NCBI RefSeq assembly: GCF_000179615.1
Contig: NZ_AEDD01000005.1
Location: forward strand, 349,928-413,927
Direction: 5' to 3'
Source of the DNA: Paenibacillus curdlanolyticus YK9
GTDB taxonomy: Bacteria; Bacillota; Bacilli; Paenibacillales; Paenibacillaceae
Length of the DNA: 64,000 nucleotides
How positions within the stretch are numbered: the stretch's first letter is position 1; each line of letters opens with the position of its first letter. Under the pieces are notes generated by a model. The model was not told the DNA's origin and did not search any database. It was given only the letters and a program-made list of their open reading frames with translations. Shown here piece after piece: positions 24,378-31,610 of this stretch. A program made the position numbers and the translations under genes.

Positions 24378-24437
24378 GTATAAGCATTTGTGGACAGGTG
24401 AACATTATTCACATGTGTTTTAGCGGACTGCTTATAC
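24378..24437 (+). ncRNA. Structured leader upstream of terC-like gene (candidate cis-regulatory RNA)
   Basis: A perfect 9-bp stem GTATAAGCA/TGCTTATAC (24378-24386 with 24429-24437) encloses a second hairpin ACAGGTGAA/TTCACATGT (24394-24402 with 24408-24416, one mismatch) and two unpaired junction strands. It ends 28 bases before the start codon. It does not match the yybP-ykoY manganese riboswitch often found before TerC genes. It could equally be an operator. Confidence 0.4.
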
Positions 24438-24465
24438 TTGCCATGATCAGGGAGGAGAATTCACG

Positions 24466-25242
24466 TTGGAGTCCATTTGGCTGGAGTATGCATGGGCCTT
24501 ATTAATCCTTATTGGGCTGGAAGGCTTGTTGTCAGCAGACAACGCGCTCGTATTGGCGGTAATTGCAAAGAATCTACCGGACGAGCAGAAGAAAAAAGCA
24601 ATTAACTACGGCATCATTATGGCTTTTGTTTTTCGTTTTGGCGCGCTATTCGCGATTTCGTTCATTGCGAACGTATGGCAGGTGCAGGCGATCGGGGCAG
24701 CTTATCTGTTATACCTAGGCTTTAAGCATATTATTCAATCGCGGTTCGGCAAGAAAAACGAAGATGGCCATAAGGCCGACAAGCAAGAGAGCAAAGGAAG
24801 CGGCTTCTGGCCTACAGTGGGTAAGATTGCTCTGGCAGACCTCGCTTTTGCAATCGATTCGATTCTCGCTGCGGTAGCGCTTGCGCTCGGGCTGCCGGAT
24901 TCACCGCTTGGCGAGTTCGGCGGCATGGACGGAGGCAAATTTATCGTCGTGCTGCTCGGCGGCATCGCGGGATTGATCTTAATCAAATTCGCAGCGGCAT
25001 GGTTTGTGAAGCTGCTGGGACAGCGCCCGGCGCTTGAAACAACAGCTTACGCGATCGTTGCTTGGGTAGGCGTTAAGCTTGCTGTCATTACGCTTGCCCA
25101 TGAGGATATTGGCGCGTTGGATCACGATTTCCCTCATAGCACAGGCTGGACGCTCGTCTTCTATGCGGTATTGGTCGCGATTGCGCTCATAGGCTGGTTT
25201 GCACCGAATAACAAGCGAGTGAAGGCCGGACAAACATCGTAA
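24466..25242 (+). CDS. TerC-family membrane protein (YceF/YkoY-like)
   Basis: A 258-residue protein with about seven membrane segments. GLLSADNALVLAVIAKNLP in segment 1 and ALADLAFAIDSILAAVAL in the middle are the two acidic TerC motifs that bind metal. B. subtilis relatives export Mn(II) to metalate secreted enzymes. The start is TTG at 24466 with GGGAGGAG nine bases upstream. Its terminator has been duplicated by the adjoining IS1182 element. Confidence 0.9.
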   Translation: MESIWLEYAWALLILIGLEGLLSADNALVLAVIAKNLPDEQKKKAINYGIIMAFVFRFGALFAISFIANVWQVQAIGAAYLLYLGFKHIIQSRFGKKNEDGHKADKQESKGSGFWPTVGKIALADLAFAIDSILAAVALALGLPDSPLGEFGGMDGGKFIVVLLGGIAGLILIKFAAAWFVKLLGQRPALETTAYAIVAWVGVKLAVITLAHEDIGALDHDFPHSTGWTLVFYAVLVAIALIGWFAPNNKRVKAGQTS

Positions 25243-25250
25243 CAAAGGTA

Positions 25251-25272
25251 AAGGTACCCGCAAGGGTACCTT
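25251..25272 (+). repeat. Target duplication, left copy: terC terminator hairpin
   Basis: A 22-base palindrome (AAGGTACCC, loop GCAA, then its complement) that is repeated exactly at 26827-26848. Here it has lost its T-run to the inserted element. Confidence 0.9.
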
Positions 25273-25380
25273 CAGGCTGTCGAGAAAGTCTCGGCAGCCT
25301 TTCTTATGTGCATGTAATTTAACACGACACCGCGTTAATATAGTATAATAGTGGTAATAACTATGAACGGATGGTGTCGC

Positions 25381-25953
25381 ATGCTGCGTTCTAATCGAGA
25401 TAAACAACAAAACTATGAGTTAGTCTCCATTGAAGATTTAGTTCCCGCTGATCATATGCTCCGCAAGATCGATAAGTATATCGACTTTTCTTTCATCGAT
25501 GAGAAAGTACGCCACCTTTACTGCCAAGATAACGGGCGTCCAGCCATCGACCCCCTCGTGCTGTTCAAGATGATTTTTCTGGGTTACTTCTATGGCATTC
25601 GTTCGGAACGTCAATTGGAACGCGAAGTTCAAACCAACCTCGCCTACCGTTGGTTTCTTGGGCTTGGACTAACTGATCGAGTCCCTGATCACACGACGAT
25701 TAGCTGGAACCGGCGAACCCGGTTCAAAGATACGTCTGTGTTCCAAGATATTTTTGATGAGATTGTACTTCAGGCTGTGTCACATCGAATGATTGGCGGA
25801 CGTGTCCTGATCTCCGATTCAACTCATGTAAAGGCTAATGCGAATAAACATAAATACACGAAAGAGCAAGTGCAACAGAACACGCGGGATTACGTGGATG
25901 AACTGAATGCGGCGGTAGAAGCAGACCGTAAATCGCAAGGAAAAAAGCACTAA
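25381..25953 (+). CDS. IS1182 transposase, upstream frame (DUF772 part)
   Basis: Encodes the N-terminal third, with the DUF772 segment RPAIDPLVLFKMIFLGYFYG and LGLTDRVPDHTTISW, then DSTHVKANANKHKY carrying an acidic catalytic residue. The frame stops at TAA 25951-25953 soon after codons AAA AAG. The remaining protein continues in the -1 frame. The zero-frame heptamer A AAA AAG (25941-25947) is a textbook slippery site, after which translation would read KKALKPREEVTEDKE without a break. The start at 25381 (MLRSNRDKQQ) fits the family. Confidence 0.88.
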   Translation: MLRSNRDKQQNYELVSIEDLVPADHMLRKIDKYIDFSFIDEKVRHLYCQDNGRPAIDPLVLFKMIFLGYFYGIRSERQLEREVQTNLAYRWFLGLGLTDRVPDHTTISWNRRTRFKDTSVFQDIFDEIVLQAVSHRMIGGRVLISDSTHVKANANKHKYTKEQVQQNTRDYVDELNAAVEADRKSQGKKH

Positions 25954-25967
25954 AACCACGGGAGGAG

Positions 25968-26732
25968 GTGACGGAAGACAAGGAAGTGAAGGTTAGCACG
26001 ACTGATCCGGACAGCGGATATATGTACCGAGAAGGTAAGCCGGAAGGCTTCTTCTACTTGGATCATCGCACAGTTGATGTGAAGTACAACCTAGTTACCG
26101 ATGTTTTCGTCACCGCCGGCAATGTCCATGATTCCGTACCGTATCTTTCTCGTTTAGACCGTCAACGTCAGCGTTTTGGGTTTACAGTAGAGGCAGTTGC
26201 ATTGGATTCCGGCTATTTGACGACTCCGATTTGCAAAGGATTAGAGAAACGTAAAATCTTTGGTGTCATTGCACATCGACGATTCCATCCCACACAAGGC
26301 TTACATCCAAAATGGAAGTTTATCTATGATGCAGAACGTAATTTGTATGTTTGTCCGCAGCAGCAAGAACTGTCATACCGAACAACCGATCGACATGGCT
26401 ACCGGCATTATGCGTCGGATCCAAAACAATGTGAAACATGTCCGATGCTGGAGCAGTGTACACGTTCCGCTACCAAACGCAAAGTGATCACCAGACATAT
26501 TTGGGAAGACAGTAAAGAACAAGTGCGATTAAACCGCCTCAGTAAGTCGGGCAAAAGGCTCTACAAAAAGAGAAAAGAAACGATTGAGCGAAGCTTCGCG
26601 GATGCTAAACAGCTCCACGGGTTTCGCTATTGCCGTTTGCGGGGGTTAAAAAACGTGATGGAACAAGCGTTGATGACCGCTGCGGTGCAGAACATGAAAA
26701 AGATTGCCCTCCACCTCGAAAGGAGGGCGTAA
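25968..26732 (+). CDS. IS1182 transposase, downstream frame (DDE part)
   Basis: Encodes the C-terminal DDE_Tnp_1 region: YLDHRTVDVKYNLVTDVFV, a Cys-rich insert (CPQQ...CETCPMLEQCTRS) and the final ERSFADAKQLHGFRYCRLRG with the catalytic Glu. It is open in the -1 frame from the slippery site at 25941-25947. It also has its own possible GTG start at 25968 preceded by GGGAGGAG, so re-initiation is an alternative to frameshifting. A plain inactivating frameshift is the third possibility. Confidence 0.88.
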   Translation: MTEDKEVKVSTTDPDSGYMYREGKPEGFFYLDHRTVDVKYNLVTDVFVTAGNVHDSVPYLSRLDRQRQRFGFTVEAVALDSGYLTTPICKGLEKRKIFGVIAHRRFHPTQGLHPKWKFIYDAERNLYVCPQQQELSYRTTDRHGYRHYASDPKQCETCPMLEQCTRSATKRKVITRHIWEDSKEQVRLNRLSKSGKRLYKKRKETIERSFADAKQLHGFRYCRLRGLKNVMEQALMTAAVQNMKKIALHLERRA

Positions 26733-26826
26733 GGCGTTAAACCACCCTTTTTGCCTTTAAATACAGCCTCGATAAAACAAAGAGAAACCCAGCGTTTTGA
26801 AAAAACGTGGGTTTCTCTACAATCTG

Positions 26827-26852
26827 AAGGTACCCGCAAGGGTACCTTTTTT
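26827..26852. terminator. Right copy of the target duplication: functional terminator
   Basis: The same 22-base palindrome as at 25251 (26827-26848) but followed by its T-run (TTTTTT). It probably was the original terC terminator and now can also stop the convergent purine permease transcript. Confidence 0.85.
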
Positions 26853-26886
26853 ACGTTTCACGCGTAATCCCAACGAGTAAACGCGG

Positions 26887-28185
26887 CTAATGGCCAAAAA
26901 ACGCTAGCTGGGCAATGAACAGCAGGGCGAATAAATACAAAATCGGATGGACGTCCTTCCGCTTGCCGCGGATGACTTTCAAGATCGGATACACGATGAA
27001 GCCGATGCCGATACCTGTAGCAATGCTATAGGTTAAGGGCATAAGCACGACGATCAAGAAAGCGGGGAATGCCTCCTCCAAGTGATTCCAATCGATCTGC
27101 CGGAGCACGTTCATCATGAGAAAGCCGACGATAATTAACGACGGCGCGGTGATCGCAGGAATACTCGACAGGACTTCCACTAGCGGGGAGAAAAACAGCG
27201 TTAATGCTAGTAATATGCTTACGGTCACCGCAGTCAGGCCGGTTCTCCCTCCTATAGCCACGCCTGCGCCAGATTCAATGTAAGCGGAAGTAGGGCTGGT
27301 GCCCATTGCCGAGCCGAAGGTTGTGCCGATGGCATCGGCCAGCAGCGCGCCGCGCGAACGCGGAAATTTGCCATCCTTCAGCAATCCTGCCTGTCCGGCG
27401 ACCCCGAGCATCGTGCCTGTCGTATCGAACAGCGTGATGAGCAGGAACGTAAACACGACCGCATAGAGCCCATTGCTCACTACCCCTCCGATATCCAGCT
27501 GAAAGGCGGTTTCATTCAGTCCGCTCGGCCATGTTACGATTCGGCCGGGCCAATGCAATTGCCCGGAAATCCATGCCAGCACAGCTGTGACAGCCATGCC
27601 GATAAACAAGAAGCCACGGACTTGAAACGCCATGAAGAGCAGCGTAACGATTAAACCGACGACGGTTAGTAAGGTCATCGGCTCTGCCAAATCGCCAAGC
27701 GTGACTAGCGTACTTGGAGAGGCGACGATGATTTTCGCATTTTGCAGCCCAATAAAGGTGATGAATAGCCCGATGCCTGCCGTAATCGCATGCTTGAGGC
27801 TGTCAGGTATGGCATCGATCAACAAGTAACGGAATGAAGTTAGCGACAGCAGAATGAATAGGACGCCCGCTATAAAAACAGCGCCTAATGCGCTCTGCCA
27901 CGAGACGCCGCTGCCTCCGACAACGCTGAAAGCAAAGTAGGCGTTGAGCCCCATGCCGGGTGCAATCGCAATCGGATAGTTGGCGAAAATGCCCATAATC
28001 AGCGTCGCAACGATGCTTGCGAGGATTGTGGCGATAAAAACGCCATGAAAGCTCATGCCCGTGGTACTCAGAATGCCGGGATTGACAATGACGATGTACA
28101 CCATCGTCAAGAAGGTCGTCAGTCCAGCGAGCACTTCCGTCCCTGCGGTCGTTCCGCGTTCTTTCAGTTTGAACCAATTGTCCAT
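26887..28185 (-). CDS. NCS2/AzgA-type purine permease
   Basis: A 432-residue protein with 12-14 membrane segments, of the AzgA/PbuG/PbuO group of adenine, guanine or hypoxanthine transporters. Family features include GLTTFLTMVYIVIVNPGILS, the APGMGLNAYFAF segment and GTSPTSAYIESGAGVAIGGRTGL with its acidic residue. The ATG at 28185 has AGAGGCG at correct spacing; the longer frame from 28275 lacks support. No purine riboswitch was seen upstream. Confidence 0.9.
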   Translation of the reverse strand: MDNWFKLKERGTTAGTEVLAGLTTFLTMVYIVIVNPGILSTTGMSFHGVFIATILASIVATLIMGIFANYPIAIAPGMGLNAYFAFSVVGGSGVSWQSALGAVFIAGVLFILLSLTSFRYLLIDAIPDSLKHAITAGIGLFITFIGLQNAKIIVASPSTLVTLGDLAEPMTLLTVVGLIVTLLFMAFQVRGFLFIGMAVTAVLAWISGQLHWPGRIVTWPSGLNETAFQLDIGGVVSNGLYAVVFTFLLITLFDTTGTMLGVAGQAGLLKDGKFPRSRGALLADAIGTTFGSAMGTSPTSAYIESGAGVAIGGRTGLTAVTVSILLALTLFFSPLVEVLSSIPAITAPSLIIVGFLMMNVLRQIDWNHLEEAFPAFLIVVLMPLTYSIATGIGIGFIVYPILKVIRGKRKDVHPILYLFALLFIAQLAFFGH

Positions 28186-28353
28186 ATGCAAACGCCTCTT
28201 TCTTAGCGGCAATAGTTGCATTAGTTTTCCACAAACGAACGTATGAATGCATGGTTTATTAAATATTTGATCCAATAGCCAGCGCCTACCACATTATCAC
28301 GGGAATACCAGTCGTGTTAATATAAAGCTGAATATTGAAAGGAGGCGTTATCT

Positions 28354-28413
28354 ATGAGATCAAGCATGATGAACACTGGGGCGCAAATTATTAAGGGGAA
28401 CGCATGTAAATAG
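28354..28413 (+). CDS. Putative 19-residue leader peptide
   Basis: An ATG with AAAGGAGGCG nine bases upstream opens a 19-codon frame (MRSSMMNTGAQIIKGNACK) ending at TAG 28411-28413. The ribosome binding site is stronger than that of the following gene. GGGGAACG at 28395-28402, inside the frame, pairs perfectly with CGTTCCCC at 28429-28436, just before the ribosome binding site of the kinase-like gene. This looks like a translated leader that controls folding of the mRNA. Confidence 0.45.
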   Translation: MRSSMMNTGAQIIKGNACK

Positions 28414-28456
28414 CCCTGTAAACGACATCGTTCCCCGGAATAAGAGAGGGAATGGA

Positions 28457-29332
28457 ATGAATCATACATTTTCATTTGACGGGGTTACTTTTCAATTGCA
28501 GGAGAATCATGATTTTGAATGGCTGCGCTCTCTTGGCAAAGTCTTCTGTGTGTTTGACCAGCAGGATTCAGGCAATATCTGTTTTGGGGTTGAGCAGAAT
28601 GGAACAAAAAAATTTGTAAAATATGCGGGCGCCAGACCCCTCGATTACAAGGGAAATCCCCAAGATGCAGTGTCGCGGCTAACTGAGGCGATACCGTTGT
28701 ATGCGACTTTAAAACATCAGCACCTTATTCCATTTGTAGATCACTTTCATACGGATCAAGGATACGCAGCGGTCTTTCAATGGTTTGAAGGGGAGTGTCT
28801 TCACTCGCACTGGTCATTCGCAGGAGCGGCCAAATATTTTCACCCGGACTCACCATTTTACAGGTACAAACAGTTGCCTTTGGTTCAGAAACTTGAATCT
28901 CTAAATGCCATTTTTTCTTTTCATACTTATGTGGAGTCGAATGGTTATGTTGCTGTAGATTTTTACGACGGAAGTATTCTGTACGATTTTGCAAATCATG
29001 TAACGAAAATATGTGATATCGATTTTTATCGAAAAGCGCCGGCTGTCAATGATATGGGAGAACACTTCTGGGGCCCCCAACGATCAAAAGCTCCCGAAGA
29101 GTTCCATTTCGGCGCCACGATTGATTCGAAAACTAACGTTTTTACAATGGGAGCAATTGCATTTGGTTTATTAGGTGGAGAAATGGACCGCTCATATTCC
29201 AAATGGGAGGCGGGGGAACGGCTCTATGAAGTAGCTGTACGAGCCGTTAGTGAAGATCGCGAATCGAGATACATCAGCGTCGCCGCTTTCAAACGGGAGT
29301 GGGATTTAGCGGGAAGTTTTCTGGGCAAGTAA
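28457..29332 (+). CDS. Divergent serine/threonine protein kinase-like protein
   Basis: A 291-residue soluble protein with a degenerate Hanks kinase fold: Lys55 in FVKYAGA at the VAIK position, Asp168 in VAVDFYDGS in place of the HRD loop, Asp187/Asp189 (CDIDF) at the DFG position, and APEEF (about 212-216) as the APE motif, then TNVFTMGAIAFGLL. The Gly-rich loop is not clear. It may phosphorylate a small molecule or protein, or be catalytically weak. A short leader ORF and a stable hairpin precede it. Confidence 0.75.
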   Translation: MNHTFSFDGVTFQLQENHDFEWLRSLGKVFCVFDQQDSGNICFGVEQNGTKKFVKYAGARPLDYKGNPQDAVSRLTEAIPLYATLKHQHLIPFVDHFHTDQGYAAVFQWFEGECLHSHWSFAGAAKYFHPDSPFYRYKQLPLVQKLESLNAIFSFHTYVESNGYVAVDFYDGSILYDFANHVTKICDIDFYRKAPAVNDMGEHFWGPQRSKAPEEFHFGATIDSKTNVFTMGAIAFGLLGGEMDRSYSKWEAGERLYEVAVRAVSEDRESRYISVAAFKREWDLAGSFLGK

Positions 29333-29558
29333 CGCTTCAGATCTCGTACATGATAAGGGTCATCCTCTATAGGATGGCCCTGAAACTTGTTATGAAGGAC
29401 AGTTCGCTGAAAGATAAATACTAGTCATTTTATCTGAAAATCCTACCTTAATTTACCCTAAAATTACCTGTTCAAGCGTAGAATGTTACGAAGGTTCCAT
29501 CGTATAGTGGATAAAAACAGTATTGCATTCTATTCTTGAATAGGAGAGGAACGATCGA

Positions 29559-30035
29559 ATGAATCAGAAATATCGCAAACGCAATACAGCCGCTTTCACG
29601 GCTGCATCCTATTTTGCATTAGGCGCGGGGCTCTTTCTATTCTGTCTGGGCGTATATAATGCGGATTGGGAGTTGAACGTGAAGGGGTACTATCTGCTTT
29701 GCATGGTGTTAATTACGATTACCTGTATTGTGGTCCAGAAGGTTGTGCGGGACAATACGGAAGATAAAGAAATACGCCTAGATAACCCGAAGCATCGGAT
29801 GAGAAATACAGAGGCTTTCACAGGAATGGCTATTGCGGGCCTGATCATCGGATATGCGATGTTCTTAATTGGCCTGTACAATGCGCCGTTCGAATTAAAT
29901 GAAAAAGGATATTACATCGCTGTTATTTTATTGATCTCTTATAGTGCAATTGGCGTTCAGAAAGTGACGCGGGACAACGCGGAGGATAAAGAGATTCTTG
30001 CCGAGCAAGCGATAAAATCGGAAAACGGATTTTAG
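29559..30035 (+). CDS. YiaA/YiaB-family inner membrane protein
   Basis: A 158-residue protein made of two homologous halves (residues 8-75 and 80-148), each with two membrane helices: FTAASYFALGAGLFLFCLG and FTGMAIAGLIIGYAMFLIG, followed in both by Y-N-A-x-x-E-L-N-x-K-G-Y-Y and VTRDNAEDKE-type ends. This duplication is the YiaAB family signature. Function unknown. AGGAGAGGAACGATCGA precedes the ATG; a CTATTC-TT-GAATAG palindrome lies just upstream of it. Confidence 0.88.
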   Translation: MNQKYRKRNTAAFTAASYFALGAGLFLFCLGVYNADWELNVKGYYLLCMVLITITCIVVQKVVRDNTEDKEIRLDNPKHRMRNTEAFTGMAIAGLIIGYAMFLIGLYNAPFELNEKGYYIAVILLISYSAIGVQKVTRDNAEDKEILAEQAIKSENGF

Positions 30036-30061
30036 GCAATAAGAGGGGCGGAGGAGTCAAC

Positions 30062-30865
30062 ATGTTCGATCTTCATACCCATCACGCCCGATGCGGGCAT
30101 GCAGCAGGCACACTGGAGGATTACGTTCAGGAAGCCATTCGGAAAGGGCTGCCGGTTCTCGGCATTTCCGACCATTCTCCGTACTTCTTCTCGCGGGAGG
30201 ATCACCCTTATCCGCAACTGGCGATGGCGATCACCGAATTCGATGCCTACATCGAAGAAGCCGTTCGGCTGAAGCGGGCTTATGAAGAACGAATTGAGCT
30301 GCTTATTGGCGTCGAGTCGGACATTTTCAGTGATCAGATTGATTTGTACGGTCGCAAATATGTACAGTATCCTATCGATTATGTGATTGGCTCGATCCAT
30401 TTTCTATCGTCTGCTGCGATTATGGAATCCTTAGACTTTAACACGGCTGCCGAGGAGCAGCAGCAATTCGCGGTGCAACGTTACGTAGAAGCAATGGTGT
30501 TGGGCATCGAGAGCCAATGGGTGCAAATCGTGGGCCATCTGGACGGGTTCAAACGCGGGTATTCCGGCTTCCGCAACCTGCTGTCTCCCTATATCGATGG
30601 CATCTTGAAGCGGATGGCGGACCGAGGGGTGGCGATGGAAATTAACACGAACGGCATGCAGCACGCATGTCGGGAATGGTATCCTTCCAATGACGTGATC
30701 GAACGTGCGTTGTTCCACGGCGTACAGATTACCTTCGGCTCGGATGCGCATCACCCAGACCGGATTGCGAGCGACTGGGAACAAGTGCGGGAGACCTTGC
30801 TTGCGATGGGCTGTAAGCGGATGGTCATCTATAAGCAGCGAAAGCCGCATTTTGTGGATTTATAA
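30062..30865 (+). CDS. PHP-domain phosphatase, histidinol-phosphatase (HisJ) family
   Basis: A 267-residue protein with all PHP metal-site motifs: DLHTHH (residues 3-8), GISDHSPY, GVESD, GSIHFL, GHLD, and GSDAHHP near the C-terminus. HisJ-type enzymes remove phosphate from histidinol phosphate in the cytoplasm. No other his genes are nearby, so a role in another phosphoester pathway is possible. It starts 26 bases after the YiaAB gene and precedes a HAD phosphatase by 31 bases, so the three may be co-transcribed. Confidence 0.87.
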   Translation: MFDLHTHHARCGHAAGTLEDYVQEAIRKGLPVLGISDHSPYFFSREDHPYPQLAMAITEFDAYIEEAVRLKRAYEERIELLIGVESDIFSDQIDLYGRKYVQYPIDYVIGSIHFLSSAAIMESLDFNTAAEEQQQFAVQRYVEAMVLGIESQWVQIVGHLDGFKRGYSGFRNLLSPYIDGILKRMADRGVAMEINTNGMQHACREWYPSNDVIERALFHGVQITFGSDAHHPDRIASDWEQVRETLLAMGCKRMVIYKQRKPHFVDL

Positions 30866-30896
30866 CTCGTGCATAATAATGAGAAAGTGGTGACTC

Positions 30897-31547
30897 ATGC
30901 CGATATCCCTTATATTTGATATGGATGGAACGCTGTTTCAGACGGACAAAATTTTGGAGTTATCGCTTGAAGAAACATTTGATGATTTGCGGACTCGCAA
31001 GGAGTGGTCGGAGATTACGCCCCTTCAGAAGTATCGCGAGATCATGGGAGTGCCGCTGCCGGTCGTATGGGAGGCGCTTATGCCGGATCATTCTAATGCG
31101 GTGAGGGAAGCTGCGAACCAATATTTTCAGGAAAAATTAATCACCAACATTAAGAATGGCAGGGGTGCTCTATATCCCCATGTCACTGAGATTTTCGCTG
31201 CTTTGAAGAAGGCAGGACATGCTATCTTTATCGCAAGCAATGGGGAAATCGAGTACCTGCAGGCGATTGTAAGCTATTTCGGTTTGGATACATGGGTGAC
31301 CGAAACCTTCAGCATTCAACAGATTGAAACCCAACATAAGTCGGATCTGGTACATTATATTTTGGACAAGCATCAGATTGAAAATGCCGTTGTTATCGGT
31401 GATCGATTGTCCGATATACAAGCTGCCAAACGCAATGGATTAAAGGCAATCGGCTGCCGTTTTGATTTTGCTCAGGAAGATGAGCTTAAACAGGCGGATG
31501 TTATTATTGATAATCTTCTGGAACTGCCAATGGTAGTGCAAACATAG
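30897..31547 (+). CDS. HAD-superfamily phosphatase
   Basis: A 216-residue HAD hydrolase: motif I FDMDGTLFQTD (nucleophile Asp at residue 8), motif II IASNGE, motif III Lys near KSDLV, and motif IV IGDRLSDIQAAKRNG. The cap is the helical type (residues 15-85), as in phosphoglycolate phosphatase relatives. Substrate unknown. The start is weakly supported (AAAGTGGTG). It ends in a strong terminator. Confidence 0.88.
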   Translation: MPISLIFDMDGTLFQTDKILELSLEETFDDLRTRKEWSEITPLQKYREIMGVPLPVVWEALMPDHSNAVREAANQYFQEKLITNIKNGRGALYPHVTEIFAALKKAGHAIFIASNGEIEYLQAIVSYFGLDTWVTETFSIQQIETQHKSDLVHYILDKHQIENAVVIGDRLSDIQAAKRNGLKAIGCRFDFAQEDELKQADVIIDNLLELPMVVQT

Positions 31548-31553
31548 CGATCG

Positions 31554-31598
31554 AACAAGCCCCTTCTGCTGTTCAACAGCAAAAGGGGCTTGTTTTTT
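31554..31598. terminator. Bidirectional terminator
   Basis: AACAAGCCCCTT pairs with AAGGGGCTTGTT with an inner TGCTGT/ACAGCA extension and a T6 tail; it serves the HAD gene and the convergent solute-binding protein gene. Confidence 0.93.
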
Positions 31599-31610
31599 AC
31601 ATACAGCTAA

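Larger units (their letters stand above)
25273..26826 (+). mobile_element. IS1182-family insertion sequence
   Basis: A 1,554-bp element. The left end reads CAGGCTGTCGAGAAA and the right end, read inward, CAGATTGTAGAGAAA (12 of 15 identical). It is flanked by an exact 22-bp duplication. Both ends carry inner hairpins: AGGCTG.CGAGA/TCTCG.CAGCCT followed by TTTCTT at the left (25274-25305), and AGAGAAACCC/GGGTTTCTCT at the right (26781-26818). The family is known for long, variable target duplications at palindromes. A SigA-like TATAAT at about 25344 can drive the transposase. Confidence 0.92.

Noticed and set aside
24344-24465. yybP-ykoY Mn riboswitch before the TerC gene
   Set aside because: The conserved core blocks are absent; only an unrelated stem structure is seen.
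28186-28330. Purine riboswitch before the NCS2 permease
   Set aside because: No match to the conserved loop and junction sequences on the minus strand.
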